The notes: a model not told the origin generated them from the sequence alone. A stretch of DNA of 64,000 nt from Acetatifactor muris (GCF_024623325.1 NZ_JANJZD010000009.1:147130-211129), one strand, 5' to 3'; shown: positions 25,583 through 34,824, numbered from the stretch's first letter. A program made the numbers and translations.

Positions 25583-25900
25583 TCAGACCTCCGTTTCATA
25601 CAAGACTTCGTACAATTTTTCCGATTCAATCCACGTCTCGCTCTTGCCATAGAAAATACCGTACTTTAACAGAACAGCCTCTATGGTTTCCTCCAGATCG
25701 GGATTTTTCAGATCGGTGTACAGTTCAATGTCTAGCTGGTTGATTTTGAAATACGTGATCCCGTCCGCTGCGAAATTAGCAGCTTTGGGATATAAAAATA
25801 CCAGGAAAGGCGGCTCCGGGGATTCGCCCTCGACAAAGTGGTCATAGGCAAAGGGCAGCCCCATTTCCTCCATCATCTTCAATACATCATCGTGCTTCAT
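25583..25900 (-). CDS. Tail completion / neck protein (105 aa)
   Basis: Placed between the HK97-gp10-like gene and the major tail gene; overlaps its upstream neighbour by 4 nt. Short beta-rich protein (GLPFAYDHFVEGESPEPP, KINQLDIELYTDLKNPDLE) like the minor neck/tail terminator proteins found in this slot. Function assigned from position and sequence style. Confidence 0.7.
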   Translation of the reverse strand: MKHDDVLKMMEEMGLPFAYDHFVEGESPEPPFLVFLYPKAANFAADGITYFKINQLDIELYTDLKNPDLEETIEAVLLKYGIFYGKSETWIESEKLYEVLYETEV

Positions 25901-26280
25901 CCTTCCAGCCCCCTTCTGATGCCTTCCTCCAGTTCCCGGATGCCCGCCTGTTCCGCAGGGGCGATGTGGGGGAATGCCCGGACACGCCCGCCGCCACGCT
26001 TGGCATGGCCTTTCTCCAATAAATGGGTGAGCTGGTAACGCTTTTTGTTATGCACCACCAGTTCTAGTGCATTGGCGGTCTCTTTCTGCTTTTTCACAGC
26101 CCATCCCTTTTTGTACTGCCCTGTCCGAACCGGGGCGTTTGCTTTCACTTCCGATTTCACCGTGTTCCCGGCTTTAGTCACACAGTCCTTCATCACGTCC
26201 GTGGCAAGCCCGGCATATTCAATGAGGCCGTCCATGACCGCCTCCGCCATCTGCCCGATGGATACTTTCTTTTCAGACAT
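25897..26280 (-). CDS. HK97 gp10-like neck protein
   Basis: A 127-aa protein with the family signature APVRTGQYKKGWAVKK and LTHLLEKGHAKRGGGRVRAFPHI. Part of the head-tail joining cluster. Confidence 0.88.
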   Translation of the reverse strand: MSEKKVSIGQMAEAVMDGLIEYAGLATDVMKDCVTKAGNTVKSEVKANAPVRTGQYKKGWAVKKQKETANALELVVHNKKRYQLTHLLEKGHAKRGGGRVRAFPHIAPAEQAGIRELEEGIRRGLEG

Positions 26281-26310
26281 TTTTACCTCTTTTCCAAAGG
26301 GAGAATTTAT

Positions 26311-26649
26311 TCAGCCTCCCCTTTTTTCCAAAACCGCCCGCAACTTTATGGTTTTATTCTGATATTTCACGTTGTCGATAAATGTGATGTTATACACCTG
26401 CCCCCGGAACAGAATACGGAAATGCTCCGTGTCAATGGCGGCGGCTTCGCTGCAATAACGGATAAGGAAAAACACTTCTTTCTCCGCATTAAGCTGCGCC
26501 GCCTCCCAATACTCCTTCCCGGAAAGGTTGTTCACATAGGCGTGGCAGGTGTAATAATCCTGCCATGCCAGCACATGGTTCCCGGCTCTGTCATTGCCCG
26601 CCACGCTCTTCTGAATAATGATCTTATCCTTCCATTCCCCAAGCGCCAT
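26311..26649 (-). CDS. Head closure protein
   Basis: A 112-aa beta-barrel-type protein (KIIIQKSVAG, RILFRGQVYNITFIDNVKYQNKTIKL) typical of SPP1 gp16-like head closure/adaptor proteins. Its ATG overlaps the preceding connector stop (TGATG). It closes the portal channel after packaging and docks the tail. Confidence 0.82.
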   Translation of the reverse strand: MALGEWKDKIIIQKSVAGNDRAGNHVLAWQDYYTCHAYVNNLSGKEYWEAAQLNAEKEVFFLIRYCSEAAAIDTEHFRILFRGQVYNITFIDNVKYQNKTIKLRAVLEKRGG

Positions 26650-26927
26650 CAGAACACCTCTTTCCGTATGCCGAATAAAAAGGCGCGCAGCGTCTGAACT
26701 AATTCCCCGTGGTCTGCCTGCTCCCGGTGTTCATACAGATAGGCGGCGGCATAGAGGACGGCAATCCGCGCCATCGGAAGATGCGCTTCCAGTTCTGCTA
26801 TCTCCATCCGTGCCACATCTGCACACAGATTTTCCCCGGTCTCGATCAATCCCAAAATAAAGGAATCTTCATCACTGCTGTCAACACGGAGATACTGTTT
26901 CGTCTCCTCCAATGTCAGGACTGCCAT
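26649..26927 (-). CDS. Head-tail connector (gp6-like)
   Basis: A 92-aa all-helical protein with the N-terminal VLTLEETKQYLRVDSSDED motif diagnostic of the phage gp6-like/DUF3199 connector group. Follows the capsid gene. Forms the ring below the portal. Confidence 0.9.
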   Translation of the reverse strand: MAVLTLEETKQYLRVDSSDEDSFILGLIETGENLCADVARMEIAELEAHLPMARIAVLYAAAYLYEHREQADHGELVQTLRAFLFGIRKEVF

Positions 26928-26944
26928 CCATGCCGCCTCCCTTC

Positions 26945-28159
26945 TTATGATCCCGATGATGCAGAAGATTTCACTTTCATGGTCTTTACCGCTTCGGCAA
27001 GGATCAGCTTGCCGTCCACACGCTGTGAAGCGAGGAATCCCACCTGCCCGGTTGCCGCAAACAGTTCATTCAGACGCTTGAAGGAGCGCCCCTGCCTGTC
27101 AGCAATCCAGTAATAGGAAAAGTCTCCAAATGCCATCACCTTGCTGCCCGCCGCCACTTCCGGCACATAGGAGGAAGTGTGGTAAGGGCGGTTTAAAATC
27201 ATGTCCGGCACGCCCGCCTGCACGGAAGGCTGCCAGATATAATTCCCGTTGTTATCTTTCAGTTTCCGCAGGGCCTTCACCGTGGTGTCATTCAGCAGCC
27301 ACACAGCCTTTTTGCGGTAAGGCGCTTTCAGGGAATAGAATAAATCCATTACGTCATCAAAGGTGATATTCGCCGTGGCGGTGGTCACGCCATCGGAAGC
27401 GCCGCCCGTGGCATTTAAAATACCAGTCGGCTTGCCCTTGCCGTCCCCAATGAAAAAGGCTTCCTCCTCCTTGGTGCCGATCCTGCGCCCGAACTCCTTG
27501 GAGATGTAAGCCTCTAAGTTGAATACATTGTCATTCAGTAACTCATCCGATACCTTGATCATGGTCGCCACCTTGAAAGCGCCGATGGAGACCTGACCGA
27601 AGGAATCATCCGATTCCGGGTACGCCCCTTCCTCGTCAATCCATGACGCCTCGCCTTTGGATGCCACCACGGGAATCTTCCTGTCGCCGCTGGAGGTCTG
27701 GATCACTGTGGCAAGTCCCCGGAAACAGTTCTCTTCCTCCAGCGCCTCCACCAGCGTATGCTCGAATTCGTCCGGCACAAGGTAGCCGCCCTCGGAATCC
27801 GTGCCCACCTGCAGGGCGTTCTCCACATCGAAGAAATTCTTCCGGCGCATGGCGTTCCAGAACGTCCTCCTGTAATTGTCAGTCGCCCTGCCCGTTTTTT
27901 CCTCCCCATCGGGATGGTTATTGGGCTTGTTGGTGATGGGCTCGGAGGTGGGCTTATTCAGCTCCGCGTCAATGGCGGCCTGCCGCTCCAGGCGCTCGAT
28001 CTCCTTCCCAAGATCGACTACCTCTTTCTCCATCTTCTCATAGGCGGCGGTGTCCTCTGCGGAAAGCAGCCCGTCCTCGCCGCGCTTGCTGTCGAGGAAC
28101 TTCTTTGCCGCCTCCCATGCCTTTGCCCGTTTCTCCCTCAGTTCTAAAATCCTGCTCAT
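26945..28159 (-). CDS. Major capsid protein, HK97 fold
   Basis: A 404-aa protein starting MSRILELREKRAKAWEAA; ATG 28159 is 7 nt after GGAGGG. Residues about 1-105 are the coiled-coil delta/scaffold domain, ending in a charged stretch near RATDNYRRTFWNAM where prohead protease probably cuts. Residues about 120-404 are the HK97 shell domain (GGYLVPDEFEHTLVEALEE, KKAVWLLNDTTVKALRKLKD, GSKVMAFGDFSYYWIADR). Confidence 0.95.
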   Translation of the reverse strand: MSRILELREKRAKAWEAAKKFLDSKRGEDGLLSAEDTAAYEKMEKEVVDLGKEIERLERQAAIDAELNKPTSEPITNKPNNHPDGEEKTGRATDNYRRTFWNAMRRKNFFDVENALQVGTDSEGGYLVPDEFEHTLVEALEEENCFRGLATVIQTSSGDRKIPVVASKGEASWIDEEGAYPESDDSFGQVSIGAFKVATMIKVSDELLNDNVFNLEAYISKEFGRRIGTKEEEAFFIGDGKGKPTGILNATGGASDGVTTATANITFDDVMDLFYSLKAPYRKKAVWLLNDTTVKALRKLKDNNGNYIWQPSVQAGVPDMILNRPYHTSSYVPEVAAGSKVMAFGDFSYYWIADRQGRSFKRLNELFAATGQVGFLASQRVDGKLILAEAVKTMKVKSSASSGS

Positions 28160-28179
28160 AACATTTCCCTCCATAAAAT

Positions 28180-28893
28180 TTAATGTGTTAATAGGTTCAA
28201 TCTCTTTTCTAACTGCTCTATGGGTACCTTTGCCTCCGGCTTTTTCGGAATCAGTTTTGTAAGCAGGGAATTGGTCACCGCTGTCCGGGAGAACATCAGC
28301 CCTTCCAGTTCTTCCTCCCCATCCCCTTCTTCTGTATCTTCCTTCCCGTGCAGGATGCCGTCCGCAAAGCCAAGCTCCACGGCCTTCTTCGCGTTAAACC
28401 AGCTTTCCGCATCCATGAGGTGGGATATCTTCTTACGGTCCATCCCGGTCTTGATCTCATAAGCGTTCATGATGCTTTCCTTCACTTCATTTAACATCTC
28501 CCCCGCTTTCTGCATTTCTTTGGAATCCCCGATTGCTACTGTAATCGGATTGTGGATCATCATTAAACTGAGCGGGGACATCAGCACCGTGGTACCCGCC
28601 ATAGCGATGACGGAGGCTGCGGATGCCGCCAGTGCGTCCACCTTCACGGTCACATCGCCTTTGTACTCCATGAGCATGTTGTAAATCTGTGCCGCGGCGT
28701 ACACATCGCCGCCAGGTGAATTGATCCACACGGTGATGTTACCGCTCCCGGCATTCAGCTCCTTTGCGAACAGGGCGGGCGTCACTTCATCCCCGTACCA
28801 CGTCTCATCCGAAATCTCACCGTTCAGCACGAGGGTGCGCTCTTCCTCCCCTCCCGCGTCATTTTTGATCCAGTTCCAGAACTTCCTTTTCAT
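28180..28893 (-). CDS. ClpP-like prohead protease
   Basis: A 237-aa serine protease of the S14/ClpP type: NSPGGDVYAAAQIYN, catalytic Ser in AASAASVIAMAG, His in LMMIHNP, and a C-terminal Asp region (GFADGIL). ATG 28893 lies 9 nt after GAGG. It would mature the capsid by removing the delta domain. Confidence 0.93.
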   Translation of the reverse strand: MKRKFWNWIKNDAGGEEERTLVLNGEISDETWYGDEVTPALFAKELNAGSGNITVWINSPGGDVYAAAQIYNMLMEYKGDVTVKVDALAASAASVIAMAGTTVLMSPLSLMMIHNPITVAIGDSKEMQKAGEMLNEVKESIMNAYEIKTGMDRKKISHLMDAESWFNAKKAVELGFADGILHGKEDTEEGDGEEELEGLMFSRTAVTNSLLTKLIPKKPEAKVPIEQLEKRLNLLTH

Positions 28894-28957
28894 TCCTGCT
28901 AACCTCGCTTTCTGCATAGAAAAAACAGGCAGAACATACCCGCCTGTTTCTATATCT

Positions 28958-30217
28958 TTATTCCTTCTGTGACTCCCCCGGAATTCTCCCGAAAAGTCCT
29001 GCGTCCTTTAATCGGCATAGGTTCCCGTTGGTGAGAAAAAATTCCCCACCCTCTTCCACGGGTATCAAATCCATGCTTTCCAGCCGCCGTATATCATTGG
29101 GGCACATGAACCCGTTCTGGATGCCGATGGAATAACCTTTCATCCTGCTTTCATAATCACCACGGAGCAGGCCGTCCACGTTCATTTTCACAAAATATTC
29201 TTTTTTCTCCTGCGGGAGAAATAATGCCCTCTGTATGGACTGCTCCCACCGGATCACCCACGGGTCTAAAGTATATTTCACGAATTCCAAAGACTGCTGC
29301 TCAATATTGGAAAAGCTGCTCTTGTCAAGGTCGCCCACCATGTGGGGCGGGATGCGGTACAGCCTTGCAATCTCGTCTATCTGGAACTTCCGCGTCTCTA
29401 AAAACTGTGCTTCCTCCGGGGGAATCCCGATCTGCTGGTACTTCATGCCCTCCTCCAAAACGGCGACCTTCCCGGCATTCTTAGAGCCGCCGTAAACGGA
29501 ATGCCAGCTCTCCCTTATCTTCGCCGGGTCTTTCAGTACCCCCGGATGCTCCAGCACCCCGCCCGGTGTCGCCCCGTTCTCGAAAAAGGACGCGCCGTAT
29601 TCCTCGCACGCCAGCGTCATGCCCACCGCGTTCTTTGCCATAGCGATGGGCGAATACCCCACCAGCCCGTCAAAGCCAAGGCCGGGGATATGCAGCACAT
29701 CCTCCGGCTTCAACCTCACGCGCCCGTATTCGGAAAAGTTGGGGTTCTCGTCCGTGTTCCGGGTGTAAGTGTAGAAAAGCCGCCCATGCTCATCCCGGTC
29801 AACCTCCATCTTGTCCGGGAGCAATGGGTACAAAGATAATACTCTGCCGTTCCCGTCACGGATGACCTGTGCGTAGGCATTACCCCATATCAATAAATGG
29901 CTCATCAGCGTCTCCCGGAACACGAAGGAAGTCATCTCCGGGTTCGGCTCGTCATGGAGAAGATAATATAATGGGTGGTCATACACCCGCTCCTTCCCGG
30001 TATCCGTATAGCGGTACACATGGATGGGGAGCGATGCCACCGCCTCCGCCAGTATCCGCACACAGGAATAGACCGCCGTGGTCTGCATGGCGGTACGCTC
30101 ATTCACATTTTTCCCGCTGGTGCTTCTCCCAAAGAAAAAGGAATAAGCCTGACCGCCGTAGCTGTCCTTTGGCTTATCCCTTGCGCCCCTTGTTCCAAAA
30201 ATGGATGGTAGTTTCAT
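28958..30217 (-). CDS. Portal protein
   Basis: A 419-aa HK97-type portal: RTAMQTTAVYSCVRILAEAVASLP, LLHDEPNPEMTSFVFRETLM, PPHMVGDLDKSSFSNIEQQS. Start ATG 30217 is 5 nt after GGAGG; GTG 30223 was rejected. Forms the dodecameric gate for DNA entry at one capsid vertex. Confidence 0.95.
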   Translation of the reverse strand: MKLPSIFGTRGARDKPKDSYGGQAYSFFFGRSTSGKNVNERTAMQTTAVYSCVRILAEAVASLPIHVYRYTDTGKERVYDHPLYYLLHDEPNPEMTSFVFRETLMSHLLIWGNAYAQVIRDGNGRVLSLYPLLPDKMEVDRDEHGRLFYTYTRNTDENPNFSEYGRVRLKPEDVLHIPGLGFDGLVGYSPIAMAKNAVGMTLACEEYGASFFENGATPGGVLEHPGVLKDPAKIRESWHSVYGGSKNAGKVAVLEEGMKYQQIGIPPEEAQFLETRKFQIDEIARLYRIPPHMVGDLDKSSFSNIEQQSLEFVKYTLDPWVIRWEQSIQRALFLPQEKKEYFVKMNVDGLLRGDYESRMKGYSIGIQNGFMCPNDIRRLESMDLIPVEEGGEFFLTNGNLCRLKDAGLFGRIPGESQKE

Positions 30218-30236
30218 AGGCACCTCCCTGTATCTG

Positions 30237-31787
30237 TCAAATCGTCAGAATCCCTCTTTCATCGTACACACTTCCCGTGCTGATGCCACCGTTCCGTATC
30301 GCACGGTCAAGCCCCATAATCGTGGCTACAGCGCCGTCTATCTTCTCCGTTGACTTCTCCTTGTCCGGCTTGATGTTCCCCGCCGGGTCTGTGCGGACGA
30401 AGATGTTATCCATCATCCACCGCAGGACGGGATGCCCGCCGTGGGCGATGTTCTTCTCCAGCACCAGCTCCATCAGCCGCTTGGTGGGCGGCGACATATC
30501 CTTAAAGCCCTGCCCGAAGGGAACGACTGTAAATCCAAGCCCCTCAAGGTTCTGCACCATCTGCACCGCTCCCCACCTGTCGAAAGCTATTTCTTTAATG
30601 TGAAATTTCTTTCCGAGGTTATCAATGAAATTCTCAATAAATCCATAGTGGATCACATTGCCCTCCGTGGTCTGCAAAAATCCCTGTTTCTCCCACACGT
30701 CATAAGGCACATGGTCCCGCCGCACCCGCAGGCGCATATTTTCTTCCGGTATCCAGAAGTACGGAAGTAAAATATATTTTTCCGTATCATTTCTCGGAGG
30801 AAATACCAAAACAAAAGCGGTGATGTCAATGGAACTTGACAGGTCAAGCCCGCCGTAACACTCCCGCCCCAGCACCTCCCGCTCGTCCACGGGAAAGGCG
30901 CAGGCATCCCATTTCTCCATCTGCATCCACCTTGTGGACTGCTTCACCCACTGGTTCAGACGGAGCTGCCGGAAGATGTTTTCCTCCGCCGGATTGTCCC
31001 TCGCGCTCAGATACGCATTCCGCACTTTCTCGATGTCAATGGTATGCCCCAGCGAGGGGTTCGCTTTCCTCCACACATCCTCTGATGACCAGTCCGCATC
31101 ATCGGATGCGCCGTAGATAACGGGATAGAAGGTGGGGTCTATCTTCCTGCCCTGCAGGATGTCCTCCGCCTTCTGGTGCTGCTCGAAACAGACGGAATGG
31201 CGGTCTGTTCCGGCTGTAGTTATTAAAAAGAATAACGGCTGCGTCCTGGCATCGCCGGAGCCTTTGGTCATGACATCGAACAGTTCCCGGTTCGGCTGGC
31301 TGTGCAGCTCGTCAAAAATGACTGCGTGGACGTTCAGCCCATGCTTGGTGTAGGCTTCCGCGGAAAGCACTTGATAAAAACTGTTCGTTGGCTTATACAC
31401 CAGCCGCTTTACTGACATAACGGGCTTGATGCGTTTCTTTAATGCCGGACACTGCTCCACCATATCCACCGCCACGTCAAAGACGATGGATGCCTGCTGG
31501 CGGTCAGAGGCACAGCCGTAAACCTCTGCGCCCCACTCATTATCACCGCAGGTCATGTACAGAGCCACGCCCGCCGCCAGCTCCGATTTCCCGTTTTTCT
31601 TTGGGATTTCCACATAGGCAGTGTTGTACTGCCTGTAACCGTTCTCCTTCACCGTGCCGAACACGTCCCGGATGACCGTCTCCTGCCACGGGAGCAGTTC
31701 AAAGGGCTGCCCCCGCCATTTCCCTTTGGTATGTTTCAGGCAGTTGATGAAATCTACCGTCCGTTTCGCCTTTCCCTCATCAAACAC
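30237..31787 (-). CDS. terL: Terminase large subunit
   Basis: A 516-aa packaging ATPase/nuclease. Walker A-like IPKKNGKSELAAG, Walker B AVIFDELHS, coupling motif FFLITTAG, and nuclease acidic residue in GGLDLSSSIDITAF. The GTG start at 31787 overlaps the small-subunit stop by one base (TAGTG), and an in-frame TAA lies just upstream. Close relatives usually have about 45 more N-terminal residues before FDExKA, so this one is short at the N-terminus. Confidence 0.93.
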   Translation of the reverse strand: MFDEGKAKRTVDFINCLKHTKGKWRGQPFELLPWQETVIRDVFGTVKENGYRQYNTAYVEIPKKNGKSELAAGVALYMTCGDNEWGAEVYGCASDRQQASIVFDVAVDMVEQCPALKKRIKPVMSVKRLVYKPTNSFYQVLSAEAYTKHGLNVHAVIFDELHSQPNRELFDVMTKGSGDARTQPLFFLITTAGTDRHSVCFEQHQKAEDILQGRKIDPTFYPVIYGASDDADWSSEDVWRKANPSLGHTIDIEKVRNAYLSARDNPAEENIFRQLRLNQWVKQSTRWMQMEKWDACAFPVDEREVLGRECYGGLDLSSSIDITAFVLVFPPRNDTEKYILLPYFWIPEENMRLRVRRDHVPYDVWEKQGFLQTTEGNVIHYGFIENFIDNLGKKFHIKEIAFDRWGAVQMVQNLEGLGFTVVPFGQGFKDMSPPTKRLMELVLEKNIAHGGHPVLRWMMDNIFVRTDPAGNIKPDKEKSTEKIDGAVATIMGLDRAIRNGGISTGSVYDERGILTI

Positions 31788-32263
31788 TATCCCCCGCCTC
31801 CCTTAAAGAGCAAAAGCTCCATTGCATCGCTTTCCTTGTCCTCGCCGCCCTCCGCCATGATGCGGCTCCGGGAGGAAGGGGTAAGGCCGAACTGCTCGCA
31901 GAAACGGTTCATGATCTTAAGGTAGGTCTGTGCGATGGACACCTGCGGGACCTGCTGCCAGTAGCCGGAGGGCGTCTTTACGATGGTGCCGTGCTGGGTG
32001 ATGAATTCCTCCGCCTCTTTCCATCTGGCGTATGCCTGGCAGTACCCGGCAAATGCCGCCATGTCTATTTCCGTGAGGATGCCCAGCTTTTCCATCTGCC
32101 CCGCCATCCGCTTCCATTCTTTTTTCGCCTCGCCCTCCAGCCATGCCGGACAGCGGGGCGCTTTCTTCTCCGGCTTCGGCTCGCCCGTGTTAAGGCTCCG
32201 CTTGCCGGGGTTGCCCTCCAGTGCCTTTACCGCCGTGGGCTTTGGCTTCCTTCCGCTCTGCAC
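31787..32263 (-). CDS. terS: Terminase small subunit, P27 family
   Basis: A 158-aa protein from GTG 32263, 8 nt after AGGAGG. N-terminal GRKPKPTAVKALEGNPGKR is the standard P27-family opening; the helical body includes YLKIMNRFCEQFGLTPSSRSR. Recognises packaging sites and recruits the large subunit. Confidence 0.92.
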   Translation of the reverse strand: MQSGRKPKPTAVKALEGNPGKRSLNTGEPKPEKKAPRCPAWLEGEAKKEWKRMAGQMEKLGILTEIDMAAFAGYCQAYARWKEAEEFITQHGTIVKTPSGYWQQVPQVSIAQTYLKIMNRFCEQFGLTPSSRSRIMAEGGEDKESDAMELLLFKGGGG

Positions 32264-32344
32264 TTTTGCCGCCTCCTTCCCCTTAAATTCACACAGCAGA
32301 AAAGGGCTCCCGGAGGAACCCTTTCTGCTGCTATGTATGTGCTT

Positions 32345-32539
32345 TTATCTGACCATTATCTTATGGCCCATGACTGTTTTTATCTCTTTTGCGGAAAAAT
32401 TCCTCGCGTCGCTGTCCGCCCTCGGCTTTACGTTTGCAATGGCTTCCTCCGCGTCCTTCCCCACCGAAAGCATCTGCCTCGGTAACAAATCTGAAAATGT
32501 GTAGTTCCATTCGTAGTAATCCACCCTGTATAGTTTCAT
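32345..32539 (-). CDS. Unknown 64-aa phage protein
   Basis: Starts MKLYRVDYYEWNYTFSDL after GGAGGG. No family recognised. Small beta-rich protein; first of several short genes between packaging and the amidoligase cassette. Confidence 0.65.
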   Translation of the reverse strand: MKLYRVDYYEWNYTFSDLLPRQMLSVGKDAEEAIANVKPRADSDARNFSAKEIKTVMGHKIMVR

Positions 32540-32559
32540 CCTCTTTCCCTCCTCTGCCT

Positions 32560-32745
32560 TTATCCCTGTTCCGGGAGCGCGTCCGCCGCTGCCCTCGCCG
32601 CTGTCAGTGCGTTCTCTTCATAAAAATATGGGTCAACGCTGCGGGAAACCTCCGCGCCGTTTTTTTCATGGACGCTGAATCCAAACCCAAGCGCCTCATC
32701 ATCCCATTCTGTCTGCAAATCATATCCGTTGTAAATTTCCTTCAT
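32560..32745 (-). CDS. Unknown 61-aa phage protein
   Basis: Starts MKEIYNGYDLQTEWDDEALG, well placed after GGAGGG. Acidic, soluble. No family recognised. Confidence 0.65.
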   Translation of the reverse strand: MKEIYNGYDLQTEWDDEALGFGFSVHEKNGAEVSRSVDPYFYEENALTAARAAADALPEQG

Positions 32746-32759
32746 CGTGTTTTTCCCTC

Positions 32760-32996
32760 CTAGTTGTATTCCATGATCAGGATCGCCAACGCCGCTTTTG
32801 TTGCGTCATCCTCCGGCTCGCAGTCCCATCCCCTGTCGTAGCAGCAGGTGGTCTTCCCGTCTATCTTTATGGCCAGCTTGGAAATCCTCCCGCCGTCAAT
32901 CCCGTACCTGCTTCCTTCCTCATAATGCTTTACCGTATAGCTGCAGGCTGTCATCCTTCCGTCCTGCGGTATCCCGATTACCCCTTTTCTTACCAT
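32760..32996 (-). CDS. Unknown 78-aa phage protein
   Basis: Start chosen at ATG 32996 after GGAGGGAAAAAGG (upstream frame to 33029 lacks a site). Sequence MVRKGVIGIPQDGRMTACSY, then CCYDRGWDCEPEDDATKAA, a small fold common in Lachnospiraceae phages (perhaps DUF7678). Leader carries a diverged TTCAGAG motif. Confidence 0.65.
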   Translation of the reverse strand: MVRKGVIGIPQDGRMTACSYTVKHYEEGSRYGIDGGRISKLAIKIDGKTTCCYDRGWDCEPEDDATKAALAILIMEYN

Positions 32997-33020
32997 CCTT
33001 TTTCCCTCCGTTTTCCTTTT

Positions 33021-33043
33021 GTTAGACACATGTTACCTCTGAA
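33021..33043 (-). promoter_or_regulatory. TTCAGAG leader motif, copy D (diverged)
   Basis: Minus strand TTCAGAGGTAACATGTGTC then TAAC, 25 nt upstream of the 32996 start. Upstream AGTGGATAA is shared with copy B at the same distance, which argues against chance. Confidence 0.45.
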
Positions 33044-33153
33044 CGAAGGTATTATCCACTAAATTCAGAGGCATAAATGTGACAAAGATAATGGCAGGAA
33101 ATTGTGTACATTACAGTGGGCGGCATCCCTTCCCGGAAAGCCGCCCCGCTGTG

Positions 33154-33333
33154 TCATTCCTTGCCCGTAAGGATGAAATCCCAATAGGACTCCCTGTTTT
33201 CCTCGATAAAAAGCACCAGTTCGTAGAAATCCTTCTCAAATGCCGCCCGCTGCACCGCAGCCGTGTCACACATGTTGGTCGCCCCGCTGTCCCTGACTGC
33301 AAATATCTGATCTTTTATCTTCTCCGTCAGCAT
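33154..33333 (-). CDS. DUF5049 small phage protein
   Basis: A 59-aa protein MLTEKIKDQIFAVRDSG... with YELVLFIEENRESYWDFILTG, the compact DUF5049 pattern. ATG 33333 follows GGGAGG. Function unknown; common in Clostridia phages. Confidence 0.8.
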   Translation of the reverse strand: MLTEKIKDQIFAVRDSGATNMCDTAAVQRAAFEKDFYELVLFIEENRESYWDFILTGKE

Positions 33334-33362
33334 CCCTTTCCCTCCCGAAAATTTATGGCGGA

Positions 33363-33581
33363 TTATGAGAACTCCACCATATGTAAAGTCTTGCACATGC
33401 GCTTATAATCCCCGCGCTTTAGTGCCTGCTTACTGCCATACCGCACCTTCCGGTTCAGATACTTCTTGTTCAGGGAAATGCCCCGGCGCAGCTCGCCCCT
33501 CATGCTGTAGGAGCCATTGCCCCTCTGCCAGCAGTTCCGCTTTTGGTGTGCATTTCCCGGTGATTTTTGCTGCATCGCCAT
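33363..33581 (-). CDS. Basic 72-aa phage protein
   Basis: Highly basic (KRNCWQRGNGSYSMRGELRR, NRKVRYGSKQALKRG), so probably binds nucleic acid. Several ATGs lie close together; 33581 has the best spacing from GGGAGG, 33590 is possible. No family named. Confidence 0.6.
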   Translation of the reverse strand: MAMQQKSPGNAHQKRNCWQRGNGSYSMRGELRRGISLNKKYLNRKVRYGSKQALKRGDYKRMCKTLHMVEFS

Positions 33582-33609
33582 ATCAGTCATCTCCTCCCAT
33601 AATTCCCCT

Positions 33610-33936
33610 TTATTCCAGATAGTCGGTAAAGGTGATCTCCCGTTCCGCCACCTCGCGCATCAGCCCCTCTGCCCTGCGGCATTCCTCTGCAAGCGCACCG
33701 ACCAGCCGCGCCGTCATCCACCTGTCCTTCCTTCCACGGACGGCGGCCTCAACCCGGAGCGCCACCTTTTTCCCGCCTTTGAGGGCATCCCTGAGACCGG
33801 CGCACTGGACGCACCTTAGATCCAGCAGGTGTTCCCTGCCCTCCCAATCGATCTTCGCAGGCACGCCCTCCATCGTCCGGTACCCGTGCTTTTCCATGAT
33901 GGCCTTTACCTGCCTCTCCGCTTCTGCCCATTCCAT
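33610..33936 (-). CDS. Unknown 108-aa phage protein
   Basis: Starts MEWAEAERQVKAIMEKHGYR after GGGAG and overlaps the DUF4314 gene by 31 nt. Charged alpha/beta protein with a lone CVQC pair. No function visible. Confidence 0.6.
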   Translation of the reverse strand: MEWAEAERQVKAIMEKHGYRTMEGVPAKIDWEGREHLLDLRCVQCAGLRDALKGGKKVALRVEAAVRGRKDRWMTARLVGALAEECRRAEGLMREVAEREITFTDYLE

Positions 33937-34172
33937 GCCGCTCCCTCCTCAGCTTTCATCACATGATCCTCTCCGAAAACCACCGCCAGGGTGCTGCCAT
34001 TCTCCCAATCCACATGGATGGAGCCGGAATCGTCCACCCCCGTCACCACCCCTTTCAGTCCGGGCGGCATCTCCCTGTAGGGGTCATCCATCCTTACCAG
34101 CTCCACCCGGCAGCCCCGCGGGTATTCCGCCCGCAGGGCCTCCAGCTCCTCCTTCCTGATGTCAAGCCTCAT
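33906..34172 (-). CDS. DUF4314 protein
   Basis: An 88-aa protein; the core RVELVRMDDPY...PPGLKGVVTGVDDSGSIHVDWENGS is the typical small DUF4314 beta-barrel. Overlaps the cyclotransferase gene end by 11 nt, so it belongs to the amidoligase transcription unit. Role unknown. Confidence 0.85.
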   Translation of the reverse strand: MRLDIRKEELEALRAEYPRGCRVELVRMDDPYREMPPGLKGVVTGVDDSGSIHVDWENGSTLAVVFGEDHVMKAEEGAAWNGQKRRGR

Positions 34173-34824
34173 CCTGCACACCCCCGTTCCCCCGCAGGGA
34201 GGCAAGCGCCGCCTCACGGCTGCGGAACATCCTGCCTATGGATACGCGGTAGAAATTCTGCGCCCTGTCATAAAGTTCAAAATACCTGCCGTCATACCCC
34301 CGCACGGTGTACTGGTTTGTCAGCCCCTTTTTCTTATGGGTCAGCAGGAAGCAGGTGTCGCCTGTCCGCCAGCCGCCCGGAAGCGCCCTGTCCGGCCTGC
34401 ATTCCCTGCAGGCGGTTTCCAGCGTCTCCATCGGGAACCCGAATTTCTCATAGGCGCGTTCCAGCACTCCGTAGTAAGCGCCGCCGGGTTCGCCCAGCCG
34501 CCTCCGCTCGTCCATGATGTAAACCATCGCCGTCACTTCCTGCCCGTCAAGGCGCACCGTCAGGTCCTTTTTGTAGTAAAAGGAAGGGAATCCCTCGTAG
34601 CGGTCAAGGCTTGCCTCGTCCGCCTCCCCGATCTCCCAGACCAGCGCCGGCACCCTGCCGCCCTCCTGCGGCTCTATGGTGGCGTATGCCCCCGTCAGCG
34701 AGCCTTTGAACAGCAGGCGGTAACCTTCCACCTCCGCCTGCCCCAAAAGCCGCGCTGTGGGGCACCTGTAGGCCATCTGCCCCTCGTCCATGTTGCTGCC
34801 GTAAGCAATGTACAGTTTCTTCAT
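34162..34824 (-). CDS. Gamma-glutamylcyclotransferase-like protein
   Basis: A 220-aa protein. Residues 1-120 are a GGCT/AIG2-like domain: YIAYGSNMDEGQMAYRCP (substrate-binding YGSN), a catalytic-type Glu in RYEGFPSFY, and VTAMVYIMD. Members release 5-oxoproline from gamma-glutamyl amines or peptides. The C-terminal ~100 residues form a second domain (GLTNQYTVRGYDGRYFELYDRAQNFYRVSIGRMF), common in phage relatives. Sits directly downstream of the amidoligase, so it may trim or recycle gamma-glutamyl links. Confidence 0.85.
   Translation of the reverse strand: MKKLYIAYGSNMDEGQMAYRCPTARLLGQAEVEGYRLLFKGSLTGAYATIEPQEGGRVPALVWEIGEADEASLDRYEGFPSFYYKKDLTVRLDGQEVTAMVYIMDERRRLGEPGGAYYGVLERAYEKFGFPMETLETACRECRPDRALPGGWRTGDTCFLLTHKKKGLTNQYTVRGYDGRYFELYDRAQNFYRVSIGRMFRSREAALASLRGNGGVQDEA

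Noticed and set aside
30237..31787. Frameshift at the terminase large-subunit start
   Set aside because: The N-terminus is shorter than in relatives, but the TAGTG overlap with the small subunit is a normal coupled start; no trace of the missing residues in another frame was seen.
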